Shown: positions 33,226 to 45,735, numbered from the stretch's first letter. The stretch: 64,000 bases of DNA from Phascolarctos cinereus (GCF_002099425.1 NW_018343973.1:5433001-5497000); one strand, 5' to 3'. The notes: a model not told the origin generated them from the letters alone. Made by a program: numbers and translations.

Positions 33226-33439
33226 TGTAAGTTCCTATGTCAGAACTTCAGGAGGTCATCTTGATTCATAACCTTCAAGCAATTTTTATCAGTAAAGTAT
33301 TTTCATGTTATGATAATAATTGAACTTTCATTACTACTAACAAGTCCATATCAATAAAGTTATCAACCATTCAAGGATATTAGAGTACAGTACTGTGAAA
33401 CTACCTGAGTTCCAATGGACACTTTAAGTATAATTCTTT

Positions 33440-33670
33440 TTTTTAACATTTATATAACACTAAGTGCCAGGTACTACGCAAAGCACTTTAAAATTATCTC
33501 ATTTGATACTTAACCATCCTGGGAGACAGGTGCTATTATTATTCCCATTTTTGCAGATAAAAGAAACAGAGGCAAGCAGATGTCAAGTGACGTGCCCACA
33601 GTTCCACAGCTAGTAAGTGACCAAGGCTGGATTTGAACTTAAGTCTTCCTGTCTTCCCTGTGCCACCTGG
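33440..33670 (-). mobile_element. MIR relic, near full length
   Basis: Antisense: acatttatataacactaagt, ctatttattcccattttt-type words, ccacagctagtaagtgacca and the reversed head ctgtgccacctgg. Confidence 0.75.
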
Positions 33671-34904
33671 ATAGATACATGTGCTTGGTGCTAAAAAGGG
33701 CTTTGCAATGATACAGCAATCCCTTGGTTTCCACTGTAGAGGAGAAAGATGAGTCAAAAAGGATTGACCCACTGAGTTGTCAAGAATCACTAGAATGGAT
33801 TCCTTGATCATTATTCAGTTTAATGTGAACTTCAGGGACTAGGTATTGTGGGATGTTTGCTTCCTATTTGGCCAGCCATTTTGGTCATAAGTCCTAATTT
33901 TGCTTTATCATCATAAATTTTAAGAAAGAGTAGCCTCTTCCTATCATCTAGTTCTTCCTTATCAGCAAAAGAATAATCCGGATTAAAGCTGCCCTTTGTT
34001 GGTTCCTTTACCTTCAGAAAAATGAAATTATCATTAAGGCAAGTCAAGAATTTATTATCTGCCTTGCTCTTGGCAGAGACAGAAAGACACATGAAGAGAT
34101 AAAGATGGGAGAGAGTTGAGAACTGTCTAGATATGTGAAGTTCATCATCACTACTATATCATGAATTCAATCTTATAATCTGTTTTATGTCCAGATAGAC
34201 TGTAGTATACTTTGTATAATGCGACAATATTGTTACATAACAATATTGCTTCATTCGAGTTATACCAAAATGTTTCCACCTTTTTATTCCTTAATTTCCT
34301 CATGAGTAGATTTTCTTAATATACAATGGCACAAATATCTCCATTTGAATTCTCTTCTGCCTAAACTGTTCTATATGCAAAAGGGCCACCCTTCTGAAGC
34401 CATGTAGTCATCAGTCTCAGTCCACCACTGTCAGTGAAATTGAAACTGAAGTCAAATTTGTCTCCTTTCATCAGTTAATCTTTATTTTACTTTGCTTGTT
34501 ACTCACACTTTGTGCATTTATTCTTAGGCATCTGAAGCCACGGGTTTTAATTGCTGGTTCCTTTTTTGGATTTCTGTCTCCTATGAATTTGTGGACATCT
34601 TTACTGCTGTTTTCTCAATACTGTGCCGATTCTTTATGGTATTTAGTTAGCTTGTTTAATATATTTTAGGTAGTTTCCCTCCCTCACATTGCTTTGCAGT
34701 TTGCCCTTTCGATTAAATTTGCAGGACTCCAGAGAAAAACATTCTTACCAGCCCTATAACGTCAGAACTTATTATTTCTAATAAAGAGCTTTTTGTGATT
34801 CCTCTTCATTAAAGAATTTTTGTGGGTGTTGAGGGGGAAAAGAAAAACTCTGTAAGGTGAAAAACAGACTTCAGCTTTAGACGGGAAAAGTCTATGCCTT
34901 ATAT
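33671..34904. other. 1.2 kb intron stretch, unclassified
   Basis: A frame of 86 codons on the minus strand (33832-34092) has no recognisable domain. A perfect inverted repeat (arms caatattgtt and aacaatattg, 4-nt loop) lies at 34224-34247. Part of this block may be an old DNA transposon or LTR, since aataaagagct occurs near 34781, but I cannot place ends. Confidence 0.4.
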
Positions 34905-35561
34905 CAGTGGTTCACAAACTCTGTGACTTCAGGACAAATTTATACCCTTAAAAATTACAGAGGACAGCGCAGTAGATAGAGCACTGACCCTGAAGTCAGG
35001 AGGACCTGAGTTCAAATTTGGCCTCAGACCAAACACTTGGCATTTACTAGTTGTGCGACCCTGGGCAAGTCACTTAACCCCAACTGCCTAAAAATAAAAT
35101 AAAATAAAATAAAATAAAAAATTATGGAGGACCTCAAAAAGCTTCTGTTTATATGGGCTATATCTATCAATATTTACCATACTAGAAATTGAAACTGACA
35201 AATTTAAAAATATTTGCGTATTAACTTAAGAATAACTAATAAACTCATTATCTGTTAAAATAAATAACATTTTACAAAATATATTTTACATATTTAAAAA
35301 AATTTTTTTAAATCTTGCTTGGATTAGACAGCTGGATTCTCCTATCTAGTCCTGCATTCAATCTGTTGCAATATGTTGTTTTGGTTGAAATATGTGAAGA
35401 AACGATAATCTCACATAGATATGTAGTTGGAAAAAAGAGTGTTAAAATAAGCAAATGGCATATTATTATTATTATTACGAAAATAGTTTTGACCTTGTAG
35501 AGCCCCTGAAAAGGCCTCAGGGACCCTCAATGTCCATGAACCACACTTTGAGATCTGCTGA
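34905..35561. mobile_element. hAT-like non-autonomous DNA transposon (MITE), split by a SINE
   Basis: Left end cagtggttcacaaactctgt and right end, on the complement, cagcagatctcaaagtgtgg, form imperfect terminal inverted repeats beginning CAG. The interior (ggacctcaaaaagcttctgt, tgggctatatctatcaatat, gctggattctcctatctagt, tttgaccttgtagagcccct) matches a mammal-wide MER-type element I remember, but I cannot give its exact name. Interrupted at 34961-35119 by a SINE. Confidence 0.75.
34961..35119 (+). mobile_element. Marsupial tRNA-SINE inside the hAT MITE
   Basis: Sense: ggacagcgcagtagatagag head, gtgcgaccctgggcaagtca body, tail of (aaaat)n units at about 35090-35119. Flanked by aaaattacagagg on the left and aaaattatggagg on the right, a near-perfect target duplication. 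Confidence 0.93.
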
Positions 35562-35734
35562 CCTAGATGAACAAAATTCCACCAACAACAAAAATAAAAA
35601 GGGTGAAATAAATATGTTTTTAGAAAATCAGTTTGGTAAAAATGAACCAATAACCATAATTCCTTTCTATATTCATGAACTGAGCTCTAAATTGATGAAA
35701 ACTGGATGATGGAAATATTCATGATTACTCTGAA

Positions 35735-35950
35735 AAGACCTGAGATCAAATTCAGCCTCAGACAGTTAATAAGTTATGTGATCCCGGCCAAGTCATCCAA
35801 CTACTGTCTGCCTCAGTTTCCTCATTTGTAAAATGGGGATAATAGTAACACTTCTCTTCCAAGGGTTTTTGTGAGGATAAAATGGGATAATATTTGTAAG
35901 TCACTTTGGAAACACTAAAGTGTTCATAAATGCTATTTTTATTATTTTTG
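35735..35950 (+). mobile_element. MIR relic
   Basis: Sense: gacctgagatcaaattcagc, cctcatttgtaaaatgggga, gtttttgtgaggataaaatg and aagtgttcataaatgctatt. Confidence 0.75.
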
Positions 35951-37589
35951 TTATCATTATGATTGTTAACAGACCTCAAAATATTGCTCCCACAGAACTT
36001 TACATACATTTCAAGTGATACACAATTTGCACAAATGTTCTCAAAACATTTTGTTAGTGCCTGAGAATATCATGAAGAAATATATTGCTTAGATGCCTAT
36101 ACTGTACCAAAGATCAAACCTAACAGTCTTTAGTGTCTTTTAGGTTCATAACAGGACAATAGAAAGCATAAAGGGTTGAAGTTTATGGAAACAGTTTTGC
36201 TGGAGGATGGAAAACAGAGGAAAGAGGTATCTGTAAATGAATTTACTGTATCTTCTTTAATCTGGCCCTGTTGATATTGTTTTGATGGGGATGTGTATTC
36301 TCCTTGCCTTGAATCACAGAATTTTAGAATTGGCAGAGACTGTGAGAATTAGGGACACCTGGAGGAGGGGCTAATTTACTCCAAGCAATTCCAAGTACTT
36401 TCCCTACTCCACAGAACAATCTCTCAACTAGAAAAGAAATATAAATCTGGAGGTGACTGCACAGGAAAGTGGAAGATCACCAGAAGGGGACAGGGCTGTT
36501 TTGACTATTTATCAAATCAGTTATGTATCTTTTATGTTTTGACAGTTTTTGTTGGGTTAAATAAAGCCTTTCTCAGATTCAATGCATTAACTTGAGTGCT
36601 TGTATCAAAGCTGAAGGTACAGATTTTCTGGAGAGACCCAAATATGAACTATATTGGGATATTCTTAGAGGAAATTCAGAGTTGGAACACAAGACAAAAA
36701 AGTAAATGACTTTTGAACACTATTGGTCCAGACCTCCTGAACCACAGGTAATATAAACAACTCAAATGAAAACATCAACTACTCTTCTACCATTGTAAGA
36801 AAGATTTTCTTCCTATATCCTAGAATTCATTTGAGTAAAAAAAAAATTAAGGAAATAAATTCTAATGATCTTAGCTATTTCAAGTGTCAAATTTTTTTGT
36901 CATTAAAATGGTTTGTGAATTTCAAATATAATACATTTTTACTCCTTCACAAAACATTAAAAATGTTATTAATGTGAAAATATCTAGAAAATCCCTCCTC
37001 CACTGGGCCTTTATATAATTATAATTCTGATTCATTTAAGCTCACCAGTGAATCAATAAAAAATTTTTTTTAAATTTAACACTGACTGAATCAAAACAAA
37101 GACCTTTGTACACATGATTAGAAGTCTCATACTTCTGTTCAGCAATAAAATTAAATCAGTCTTAGAAAGCAGTTACAGATTTATTGGCCTGACACTGGAA
37201 AATTATATCCTAGCAATTATATCCTTGCCATTCTAACATGATATTGTTGGTTTTTGCCTCAGCAAATGACAGCTGCTTCAATACTTAGAATATGGTGAGA
37301 AGTTCTGTCTAGGAGAAAGCACATGGCAATTCACTATTTTTCAGACACATTCTCCAAACAGCAATTATAATTTCTTTGTGTGCCAAAATTTTTGCTTACT
37401 AGAATCTTTTAAAAATTACTTCCACGAATAAATTGTTCAGAGCAACTTGAATTCATTTATATTGGTGAAAATGGTATGTCAGCTGACCCTTTTGAACAAA
37501 ACAAAAAGAAAAAAAACTCTATATAGAAAAACAGAAATTCTGAATTGGTTAGAGGGGACTACAGAGGTCACAAAGTCTGACCTGTACCC
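35951..37589. other. Intron, mostly unrecognised
   Basis: A short piece at 36313-36352 (tgaatcacagaattttagaa) resembles the start of a MIR3/CR1 3' end. Otherwise AT-rich unique-looking sequence. Confidence 0.45.
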
Positions 37590-37660
37590 TTCTACATCCT
37601 TTGTATCCAGCATAGTCCTAGTTCAAGGCATTTAACAAACACATGTTGATCAACTGAGAC
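37590..37660 (+). mobile_element. L2 3'-end fragment, degenerate
   Basis: tttgtatccagcatagtcct and gttcaaggcatttaacaaac follow the order of the L2 3' terminus. Confidence 0.4.
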
Positions 37661-37940
37661 CAGGAAAATATGTTTCCAGACCAAGTAAGAGACTATTATA
37701 ATATTCTAGGTGAGAGGTAATGATATTTTGACCTAAAGTGGTGGCTATGTGAGAGAAAAGGAGGTTAGAAATGGGAGATGATGTGGAAGTAGAATCCATG
37801 GAATATGGAAACAAATTAGATATTGTAAGGATGGAGGGGGTGGTGAAAGGGAATAAAGGATGCTTTAAGGTTGTAAACCTGGGTGACTGGAAGGTCAATA
37901 AAGGTTCTCTCAACAAAAATGGGAAAATTTAGAAGGTTTA
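37661..37940. repeat. Unnamed ancient interspersed repeat
   Basis: Text such as gtagaatccatggaatatgg, gatattgtaaggatggaggg, ttgtaaacctgggtgactgg and caacaaaaatgggaaaattt recalls an old mammalian repeat, but I cannot name it. Confidence 0.4.
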
Positions 37941-37984
37941 GAGGAGAATGTCAATTCTAAAATGTACTTTACAAGAGGTCATTC

Positions 37985-38530
37985 TTTTCTTGTAAACATC
38001 AAGTCAGGGGGATCCCTTGGAGTCCATTCCACACTTTATACCTCTAGTATGTAATAAGTTTTTCCCAATATTAAGCCTAAGTTTGCTTCTTTACAACTTT
38101 TTTATTCTATCTTTGGGGTTAAACAGAACAAATCTAATCCCTTTTCCACTACACAGTTAAGGACAACTAGCTTGCCCTCCTTCCTCAGATCTTTTCTCTT
38201 CCAAAACTAAACATTTCCATCTTCGATTCCTTCAATCGTCCTCGTATAACATGGACTCAAGGCCTGGTGGCTTTTCTCTGTACTCAATTTATCTTATCAA
38301 TGTCTTTCCTATACTGTACTACTAAACATACTACTCCAGATATAGTCTGACCAAGAAGACAGAGTACAATATCACTCATTCTTCATTCCTGGACACTCTA
38401 CCTCTCCATTGAATGCAAACTAAGATTGCATTAGCTTACTTGGCGGCCATATAACATGGCTAGCTCATATAAATCATGTAGTCAACAAAATCCCCAAACC
38501 CCCATCTAACAATGCAGGTCTGCACCTTCT
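37985..38530 (-). mobile_element. CR1/L3-clade LINE 3' region
   Basis: The best CR1/L3 copy here. Plus strand in antisense order: ccattccacactttatacct, gttaaggacaactagcttgc, tcttccaaaactaaacattt, cctcgtataacatggactca, ctactccagatatagtctga, gattgcattagcttacttgg. Confidence 0.78.
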
Positions 38531-38539
38531 CTACAACTT

Positions 38540-38680
38540 ATTCTTAGAGAGCTGCCTAGAGTACTGAGTGTTCAAATGACTTGCCCAGGGTCACAGAGCC
38601 AGTATGTATCAGAGATGGGAATTAAACCAAGTCTTCATGATTCTGAGGCTGTCTCTCTATCTTCTATGTTATGCCACCTC
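38540..38680 (-). mobile_element. MIR relic
   Basis: Antisense: gacttgcccagggtcacaga, ccaagtcttcatgattctga, tctatgttatgccacc. Confidence 0.7.
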
Positions 38681-38699
38681 TCAAACTCTAGATAAATAA

Positions 38700-40705
38700 A
38701 TATTTAATGGATCTTTGTATTGACTATTATCTGTATTATCTGATTCAAGGGTACAATTTGCAATTGTCCAATACTTCTTTATATTACACATTTCTAAAAA
38801 TATAATGCTATTACTGTTTCTTGGATAGAATAAAAATTTTAAACATAAAATAAAATATAAATAAGAAAATCATATCCATATTAAGGACTAAAATATTAAA
38901 ATAATAAACCATAAAGTTATTATGCAGCTAAAGTTGATATGAATTTAAGTATTCCACCAGAAAAACAGGCAGTAATTACTTCCCTTGTAACAGTCTGTCT
39001 ATACTGTTCTAATTCTACAGCATTTCTTATTTCTACCTCACTTTTACTCATATAGCTACCACCAAAGCTCAAAAATCTCACCTAGAATGTTGCAATAGCT
39101 CCTACTTGTTCTGGAAACAGACATTATCCTGGTCTCTCTCAATCAATTAATCAACAATAGTCTTTGTTAAGAAAAGGGCATAATATGACAGGAGTTATGG
39201 GAAGACTTCTGCTTTCCTTTGGCAGAGTAGTCAAGATCTCCCTTGTATCTATCTGAAATACAATATTTTTTTCCTTTATTCATCCTCACCTCTTTCCCCT
39301 TTCTAATCAGCAATCTATACCACAATAAAACAATCGTCAAATAATCACATAATTTAGGAGCTAAAGATATGTTCACAGATTATGTCTTAATAATCTTAAT
39401 TATGTCTTAAACCCATTCAGAATCACTATAGCAGATATGGCTAACAGCAAAAAGGAGTAAAAGCCTGGAATAGGTTGTTTTTAATGAGAAGGAAAAAAAA
39501 ATCAAAGCACTCCTTTAAAGGCACCAACATTTACAAGACCAGTAATTCAAACAAGAGACCAAATGAAGATTGAAAGGGGCCCTAGAAAGTTCAGAATAAC
39601 AGATGATCTAATTAAAATTCAACAAATGGCATTCTTACAGACATCTGGTGGTAAACACTTTCTTTTACAAGTGATGAATTTGCAAGACTGGCACAATCTA
39701 AATCCAGTCTGGCAACAAGAAAAGATTTCTATCTGACTTTGATAATATACTTTGACAATTCATGGGGGAATGGTCTAGTAAAAGATATATTTTAAATATT
39801 TAAATGAGAGAACTCTTTGAAGGTTTTACCTACTTGAGGCTGTTCAGCAATTTTAAGTAACAAATAGCCTATATTCAGAACAGATATCAGTGACTCAATT
39901 TGATTTCAAACCATTATAACAACAATGAAATTATGACACGCTGCTAGTTTTGGCAAGTGGTTAGTAAGAGAATGGGTTGCCAAACGCTTCCAGTTTTAGT
40001 CAACAAAGAAATACTTAACAACCAAATAACCAACTCTTTAGAATTTAAATTATACATAATAATGCTAGGCAAAGAAAGACTGGGTAAAACAAAAATAATG
40101 ATCGTAAGATAATTTCTACTGCAGACAAATATTATTGACTGCATTCAAAACAGCTTAAAACCTTTCCAAGTATCAGAACTCCTCTTTAAAATTAAAAAGT
40201 TTTATGTGAAACTCTCCATAACAATCATCATATTGGTATGTGCTTCAATACTTCAAGTATTTGTGATTTCATCAGTGCAGGGATAATCACAAGCTCTCTT
40301 GATCTTCATGGGTCACTACATCAAGAAAAATAGATTTAAAAAATCACCTGGCTTCCAAACTTTGGTGAAAAGTCTCTTCAAACTTAGCTAGGTTGGTCCT
40401 TGGAGAAAAAAATATTCAAATCTTTAAGTCTACTTTAAGTCTTTTTAGCTTGAGAGGATAAAGCTAGAGTCTGCATTCTGATAGCATAACAAGGTTCTCT
40501 CCAACAAACAGGATAAGGCATACAAAAAAGGACACAAGTAGAGGAAGTTTTTAAAAACTATGTGTGTGTTATAATAAAATAGTGTTAATTATGAAAAAAA
40601 TCTCATTATTTCTAATCATGTAATGTTTCAGATAATACATTTTAATATGTGAGTCTTCAGAAAAGTTTTAGAACTAGGCTACAAAAGGCAATCTACTGTC
40701 TTAAC
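38700..40705. other. 2 kb of intron without recognisable elements
   Basis: AT-rich. No exon-like sequence with family similarity and no named repeat. Confidence 0.5.
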
Positions 40706-40706
40706 A

Positions 40707-40786
40707 AATAACAGACATTTATTAAGTGCCTATCATGTGCCAGGCACTGGGGATACAAAGAAGAAAATGAAATTGTCCTTGCTGTA

Positions 40787-40790
<4 letters not shown>
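40707..40790. repeat. Ancient repeat of the 'ctatgtgccaggcactg' type
   Basis: acatttattaagtgcctatc, atgtgccaggcactggggat, acaaagaagaaaatgaaatt; same family as 10740 and 60138. It leads straight into the purine tract. Confidence 0.7.
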
Positions 40791-40975
<185 letters not shown>

Positions 40976-43394
40976 ACTCCCAAGGAATTTACTTAAGTCC
41001 TAATATTTAGGTTATATCTCAATGCCAAGATAAGTTTGGTTAAGACCCTGGGCATGTAAAAACCAGTCCTCTATAATTATGTACTTTAATAAATTGCAGG
41101 GGTGAAAGTGAATCATTCAGGAAATCTAAGTTTGCTGATTCAAAAGTTTTAAATAAGGCCAAAGCAGCTGAAGTTACTTAAGCCTTAAACAAGTGACAGG
41201 ACATCTTTTAATAACTACTGCTTCTTTTCCTTACAGCCAGAAGGGGAAATTGCTTTCCTTATTTTGACTAATTCCATCTAAATTTTAAAAAAAATGTGAG
41301 GACAGAAAAGAAGCAAGGAAGGTCAATATTCTTTCACAGGCTACAAATAAACAAAGAAAGGTAAAACTTCACTAAATAACTAAAAGTTCTAAGCTTTGAG
41401 ATCTATTTATTTTAAAGAAAAGCAACTTCAGCATTATCAGGAATAGTTGAATACATATTGCCTTGATAGTAATAATAACAGGAATTTATTGGGAAAAATA
41501 CAACATATGCATTGTTTAGCTAAATAAAATAATTGAAATGTCTGAGATTTTGGTGATAATTGTCCTAATGGAGGTTTTTGTAATTTCCTAAAATTTAGTC
41601 ATGATTTTTCTATAAATTCATATATGGTATATTTGGTAAAGTTAATGCTTCCATAAATAAAATTATCAAATCACTTTTTTTCCTGACAGCTAAAAAGTTA
41701 GTCTGAAAAATTATAGTGCATCACATCATTAATGTAGAATGGTAAAATGTGATAATGTCTATCAAGGGTGTTGCAAAATTTAAAGTGCCATATTATACTA
41801 AAAATGGAATCTACCATTTGTCTCTCAGTTATGAAGATATTACATGTTAAATTTATACCAGGCACCTATAGAAACAAAATTATTAAAGTGAACTTTCCTA
41901 ATTAGAGTTAGGATATCCTAATTAGGATAGATTTAAATACAATCCATCCTAACTGTAAAGCAATCTAGATAGTTAATGAGCAAAGGTCCTCAGATAAACA
42001 TGGGCAAAACTAAATGGAATCTGGTCAAGCATGGACTATGTCTGGGGAAACTGGGCAGTATTCTTAATAACCTCTAGTCTCAAAACCCTCTCTTGTTAAC
42101 ACAAATGTTATCCAGTGAAACTATAGTTGCAAATAAAGAAAAATCAAAATCTCAAAAGAATGAACGTTGTGAGTGACTCAAAGGTCAATGGAGAGATGTA
42201 TTTTAAATGCAAGTGGGCTGAAGCAAAAGAGAATAAGAAAGAGCTGCACTGGTACCAATAAAATGTAAAAAAGCCTACATAAAGGCTTCCAGAAGATTGG
42301 GCAGATACTTCATGGAATATCTACCAGAAAAATGCACAAGAATCACAAGGATAAGGACAAAAATCACACAGGATAAGAAGATACCAATAAGTTACAATTT
42401 ACTACCATGATGAGAATGAAAAATATGGTTTGGGATTACAGGACAGAGGGAGAGGGGGAATAACAGAGTATGGTCAAATAAAGAAATTCAGAAATCATAA
42501 CACAGAAGTGGAATATTTGTGATCAAAGGTAAGGCCATCTCTGTGGTTGGTAAAATGCAGTGGAGGAATAGAAATGACTAAGTTGAGGAACAGGAAAGTT
42601 AGTGTTTGAAAGATTATCAGTATGTACATTGAAATTCCCTGCCATGAGGGCAAGAATCATGAAGAAAAGAAAGACTGTGAAACAGGCATTAAACTCACTG
42701 ACGAAAAGAAGAATGTCCTAGACGTTGGTAGAAAAAAGCTATCAGAACCTTCATTGGGTGATATAGATGATATGAACCTCAAAAAAGGAGAGATTACTGT
42801 GTGATAGTTAGGAAAGAGTTTGGATTTAGCAATGGGGAGTAAGGAATAGCAACTTCCTCACCATCACCAGTGATTCCAGGTATAAGTATGAGTTAAAGTG
42901 CAACCAGGGCTGGAAAGGGGAAGGCAGAGCACACATACACAGGTCAAAAACCTGCTGAAATACTTTTAGAACAAGCAGACATTACTTCGAACCAGCAGGG
43001 TCTGGAGTTCAGAAGAGCTGGAGATGTTGATTTAAAGATCATTTTCAGAAGTGATCTTTGAACCTAAGGAAATGGATGAGGTCACCATGGGAGAGAGAAA
43101 AGAAAAAAAGAAAAAATGTGAGGAGGGGAAAAAAAAAACAAGAGAAAAATATAGAAGCAAAGAATGGGATATAGAAGGAAGAATGAGAGAACCATGAGGA
43201 AGAGAGGAGACAGCTCCCGGTGATTCTACCAATGAAGGGATACTCCTATGTTTCTTGAGGATGGTACTCATTCAGATAAGTACAGCCTTTCAGAATCTAT
43301 CTAGCAGGCGTTAGGTATGAATTAATTCCAAAGATGGAGACTAATTTTCACTATTCTAAACCTTCTATATCCAGGACATCCAGTCTTCACAATT
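40976..43394. other. 2.4 kb of intron without named repeats
   Basis: Includes a purine-rich zone near 43080-43210. A block around 42480-42900 (gtacattgaaattccctgcc, atgagggcaagaatcatgaa) may be an old interspersed repeat; I cannot classify it. Confidence 0.4.
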
Positions 43395-43805
43395 AATAAT
43401 AATAATAGTTAGTATTATATAGCACTTTAAGTTAGCTTTAAAAGCACTTTCTTTCCTCACAATAATCCTGTGATAGGCAGCATGGTACCTACTGAAAAAA
43501 AAAATAATAATAGCTAACAGGTGACTCACTCAGGGTCACACAGCTCGCTGCCCCGAATTTAAATCATGGTTCTGCCACTTACTAACTGTGTGACCTTTGG
43601 CAAGTTATTTCATTTATTGTTCTGGGTCCCAGTTTCCTCACCCTTAAAATGAAGAGACTGGATTCAATGTCCTCTAATATTCCTTTCAGCTTTAAATGAT
43701 CCTAAGTATCATCATCAATGTTTTACAGATTAATTCATTAGGTTCATCAAGTGACTAGTCAAAGGTCACATAGCTAGTGATTTAAAGAGCTGAGATTCAA
43801 AGCCA
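43395..43805 (-). mobile_element. MIR relic interrupted by a second MIR
   Basis: Outer antisense MIR: tatatagcactttaagttag at its 3' side, resuming at about 43715 with caatgttttacagattaatt, aaaggtcacatagctagtga and agccaggtctttcttaacac. An inner sense MIR (about 43559-43705: cttactaactgtgtgacctt, ctcacccttaaaatgaagag, ctttaaatgatcctaag) lies within it. Confidence 0.65.
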
Positions 43806-44133
43806 GGTCTTTCTTAACACCAAGTACAAGTACAACCACTAAGCATCTAGTGTTTAAAACAAACCTAAACTATTATAAAGGAGCTCCATTTCCATGAATC
43901 GTAAATTGAGAACTACCCATCTTTATCAGAAAGAAGAAACAAGGTTTGTCCGTAGGAAGGCTGAACTCACCCTGTGGCTGCAATAAATCACAATATAGCA
44001 AGACTCAATTCAAGAGACAAGCCACAAAAAAATTCTTATTAACCCCAAAGGACACACAATGGGCAAGTAGCCAAATTAGACCGCTTGAAGACTATAAGGC
44101 TTTTACTAAACTTTCAAGAGTGTACTATTCCTG

Positions 44134-44240
44134 GTAGTTGCTTCAGCAGCACATACACTAAAATTGGAATGATACAGAGAAGATTAGCATGGCCCCTGCC
44201 CAAGGATGACATGCAAATCTGTGAAGCACTCCATATTTTT
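44134..44240 (+). pseudogene. U6 snRNA pseudogene, 5' part of a U6/HAL1 chimera
   Basis: Full-length 107-nt match to U6 snRNA with about 12 differences by eye from the mammalian sequence as I remember it, mostly at CpG sites. The ACAGAGA box and the following aagattagcatggcccc are intact. The U6 terminal T run (ccatattttt) passes directly into HAL1 sequence. There is no TATA/PSE promoter visible just upstream. It shares a target-site duplication with the HAL1 segment that follows, so both were inserted as one unit. Confidence 0.95.
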
Positions 44241-45549
44241 ATCACCTCCTGAAAGAGATCCCCAAAGGAAAACTCCTAGGAATATTATAGCCAAATTCCA
44301 GGCTTCCCAGGTCAAGGAGAAAATATTGCAAGCAGCCAGAAAGAAATAATTCAAGTATTATGGAAACACAATCAGGATTTAGTAGCTTCCACATTAAGGG
44401 ACCAGAGGGCTTGGAATATAATATTCTGGAGGTCAAAGAAGATAGGATTACAAGAATCCTATCCAGAATCACCTATCCAGCAAAACTGAGTATGATCCTT
44501 CAGAAGAAAAAAATGAATATTCAGTGAAACACAGGACTTTTAACCATTCTTGATGAAAAGATCAGAGCTGAATAGAAAATTTGACTTTCAAATACAAGAC
44601 ACAAGAGAACTATGAAAAGGTAAACAGGAAAGAGAAATAATAAGAGACTTAATAAAGTTGAACTGTTTACATTCCTACATGGAAAGATGATATTTTTAAT
44701 TCATGATAGAGTGCATAGGGTAAGTTGAAGATGAAGGGATGATATCTAAAAAATAAAATTAAGAGAGAGGATTATACTGGGAGAGGGAGAAAGGGAGAGG
44801 TAGAATGGGGTAAATAATCTCACATAAAACAGATAAGAAAAAGCTTTTGCAGTGGAGGGGAAGTGGGGGAAGGTGAGAGGCAATGAGGGAATGGTATTTG
44901 GCTTAAGGAGGAAATAACATACACACTCAATTGTATTCGGAAATCTATCTTGCCCTACAGGAAAATAGGGGGCAAGGGGATAAGAGGGGACTTGGGGATA
45001 ATAGAAGGGAAGACCAGATTGGGGGAAAGGGTAATCAGAAGCAAATACTTCTGAGGAGGGACAGGGTCAAAAGAGAGAGTAGAATAAATGGGGGGGTGGG
45101 ATAGGATGAAGGGAAATACAGTTAGTTTTTCCACAACATGACTACTATGGAAGAGTTTTGCATGATTACACATGTATAACCTGTATCAAGTTGCTTGCCT
45201 TCTCAATGAGGGTGGATGGAGGGAGGAAGGGAGAGAATTTGGAACCCAAAGTTTTAAAAACAAATGTTAAAAATTGTTTTTACATGCAACTGGGAAATAA
45301 GATATACAGGCAATGGAGTATAGAAATCTATCCTGCCTTACAGGAAAATAGAAGGAGAAGAGGATAAGAGAAGGGGAGGGAGTGATAGAAGGGAGAGCAG
45401 ATTAGGGGAAGGGATATTCAGAATGCACACCATCTTGAGGTGGGGTGAGGAGTGAGATGGGGAGAAAATTTGGAACTCAAAATCTTACGGAAGTGAATGC
45501 TGCAAACTAAAAATAAATAAATAAATGAATGAATTTATTTATATAAAAC
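44241..45549 (+). mobile_element. HAL1 (half-L1) 3' part, fused to U6
   Basis: Begins in the C-terminal part of the HAL1/L1 ORF1: SPPERDPQRKTPRNIIAKFQ, then KEKILQAARK, matching the HAL1 ORF1 at 48562-48975 (minus). The frame is broken soon after. It continues directly into the 3'UTR without ORF2: gaccagagctg-like words, actttcaaatacaagacaca, then a purine-rich region with two related units (tctatcttgccctacaggaa near 44943 and tctatcctgccttacaggaa near 45327), ending in (aaat)n at 45515-45535. Target-site duplication agtgtactattcctgg (44119-44134) versus agtgtgctatcctgg (45550-45564). Confidence 0.88.
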
Positions 45550-45561
45550 AGTGTGCTATCC

Positions 45562-45735
45562 TGGAAAGAACACTAGATTTTAGGGTCAGAAATGCTGGTT
45601 TCAAATCCCATCTTTGCCTCTTAACTATTTTGTATAAATGAACAAGCCCTTTAATAAATCTGGGCCTCAGTTTCTCATTTGTAAATGAAAGGCTTATCCT
45701 AGATGACTGAAGTCCCTTTAAACTCTAAGTCCTAT
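45562..45735 (+). mobile_element. MIR-family relic, target of the U6/HAL1 insertion
   Basis: Sense: ggaaagaacactagatttta, ctcagtttctcatttgtaaa, tcctagatgactgaagtccc. Its first bases are the site duplicated by the U6/HAL1 insertion. Confidence 0.72.

Noticed and set aside
33832-34092. 86-codon minus-strand frame with a plausible protein-like composition
   Set aside because: No recognisable domain, no splice or start context, and not part of SPIRE1 as known.
44134-44240. Functional U6 snRNA gene
   Set aside because: It has about 12 differences from U6, no visible upstream promoter elements, and a target duplication shared with HAL1, so it is a retrocopy.
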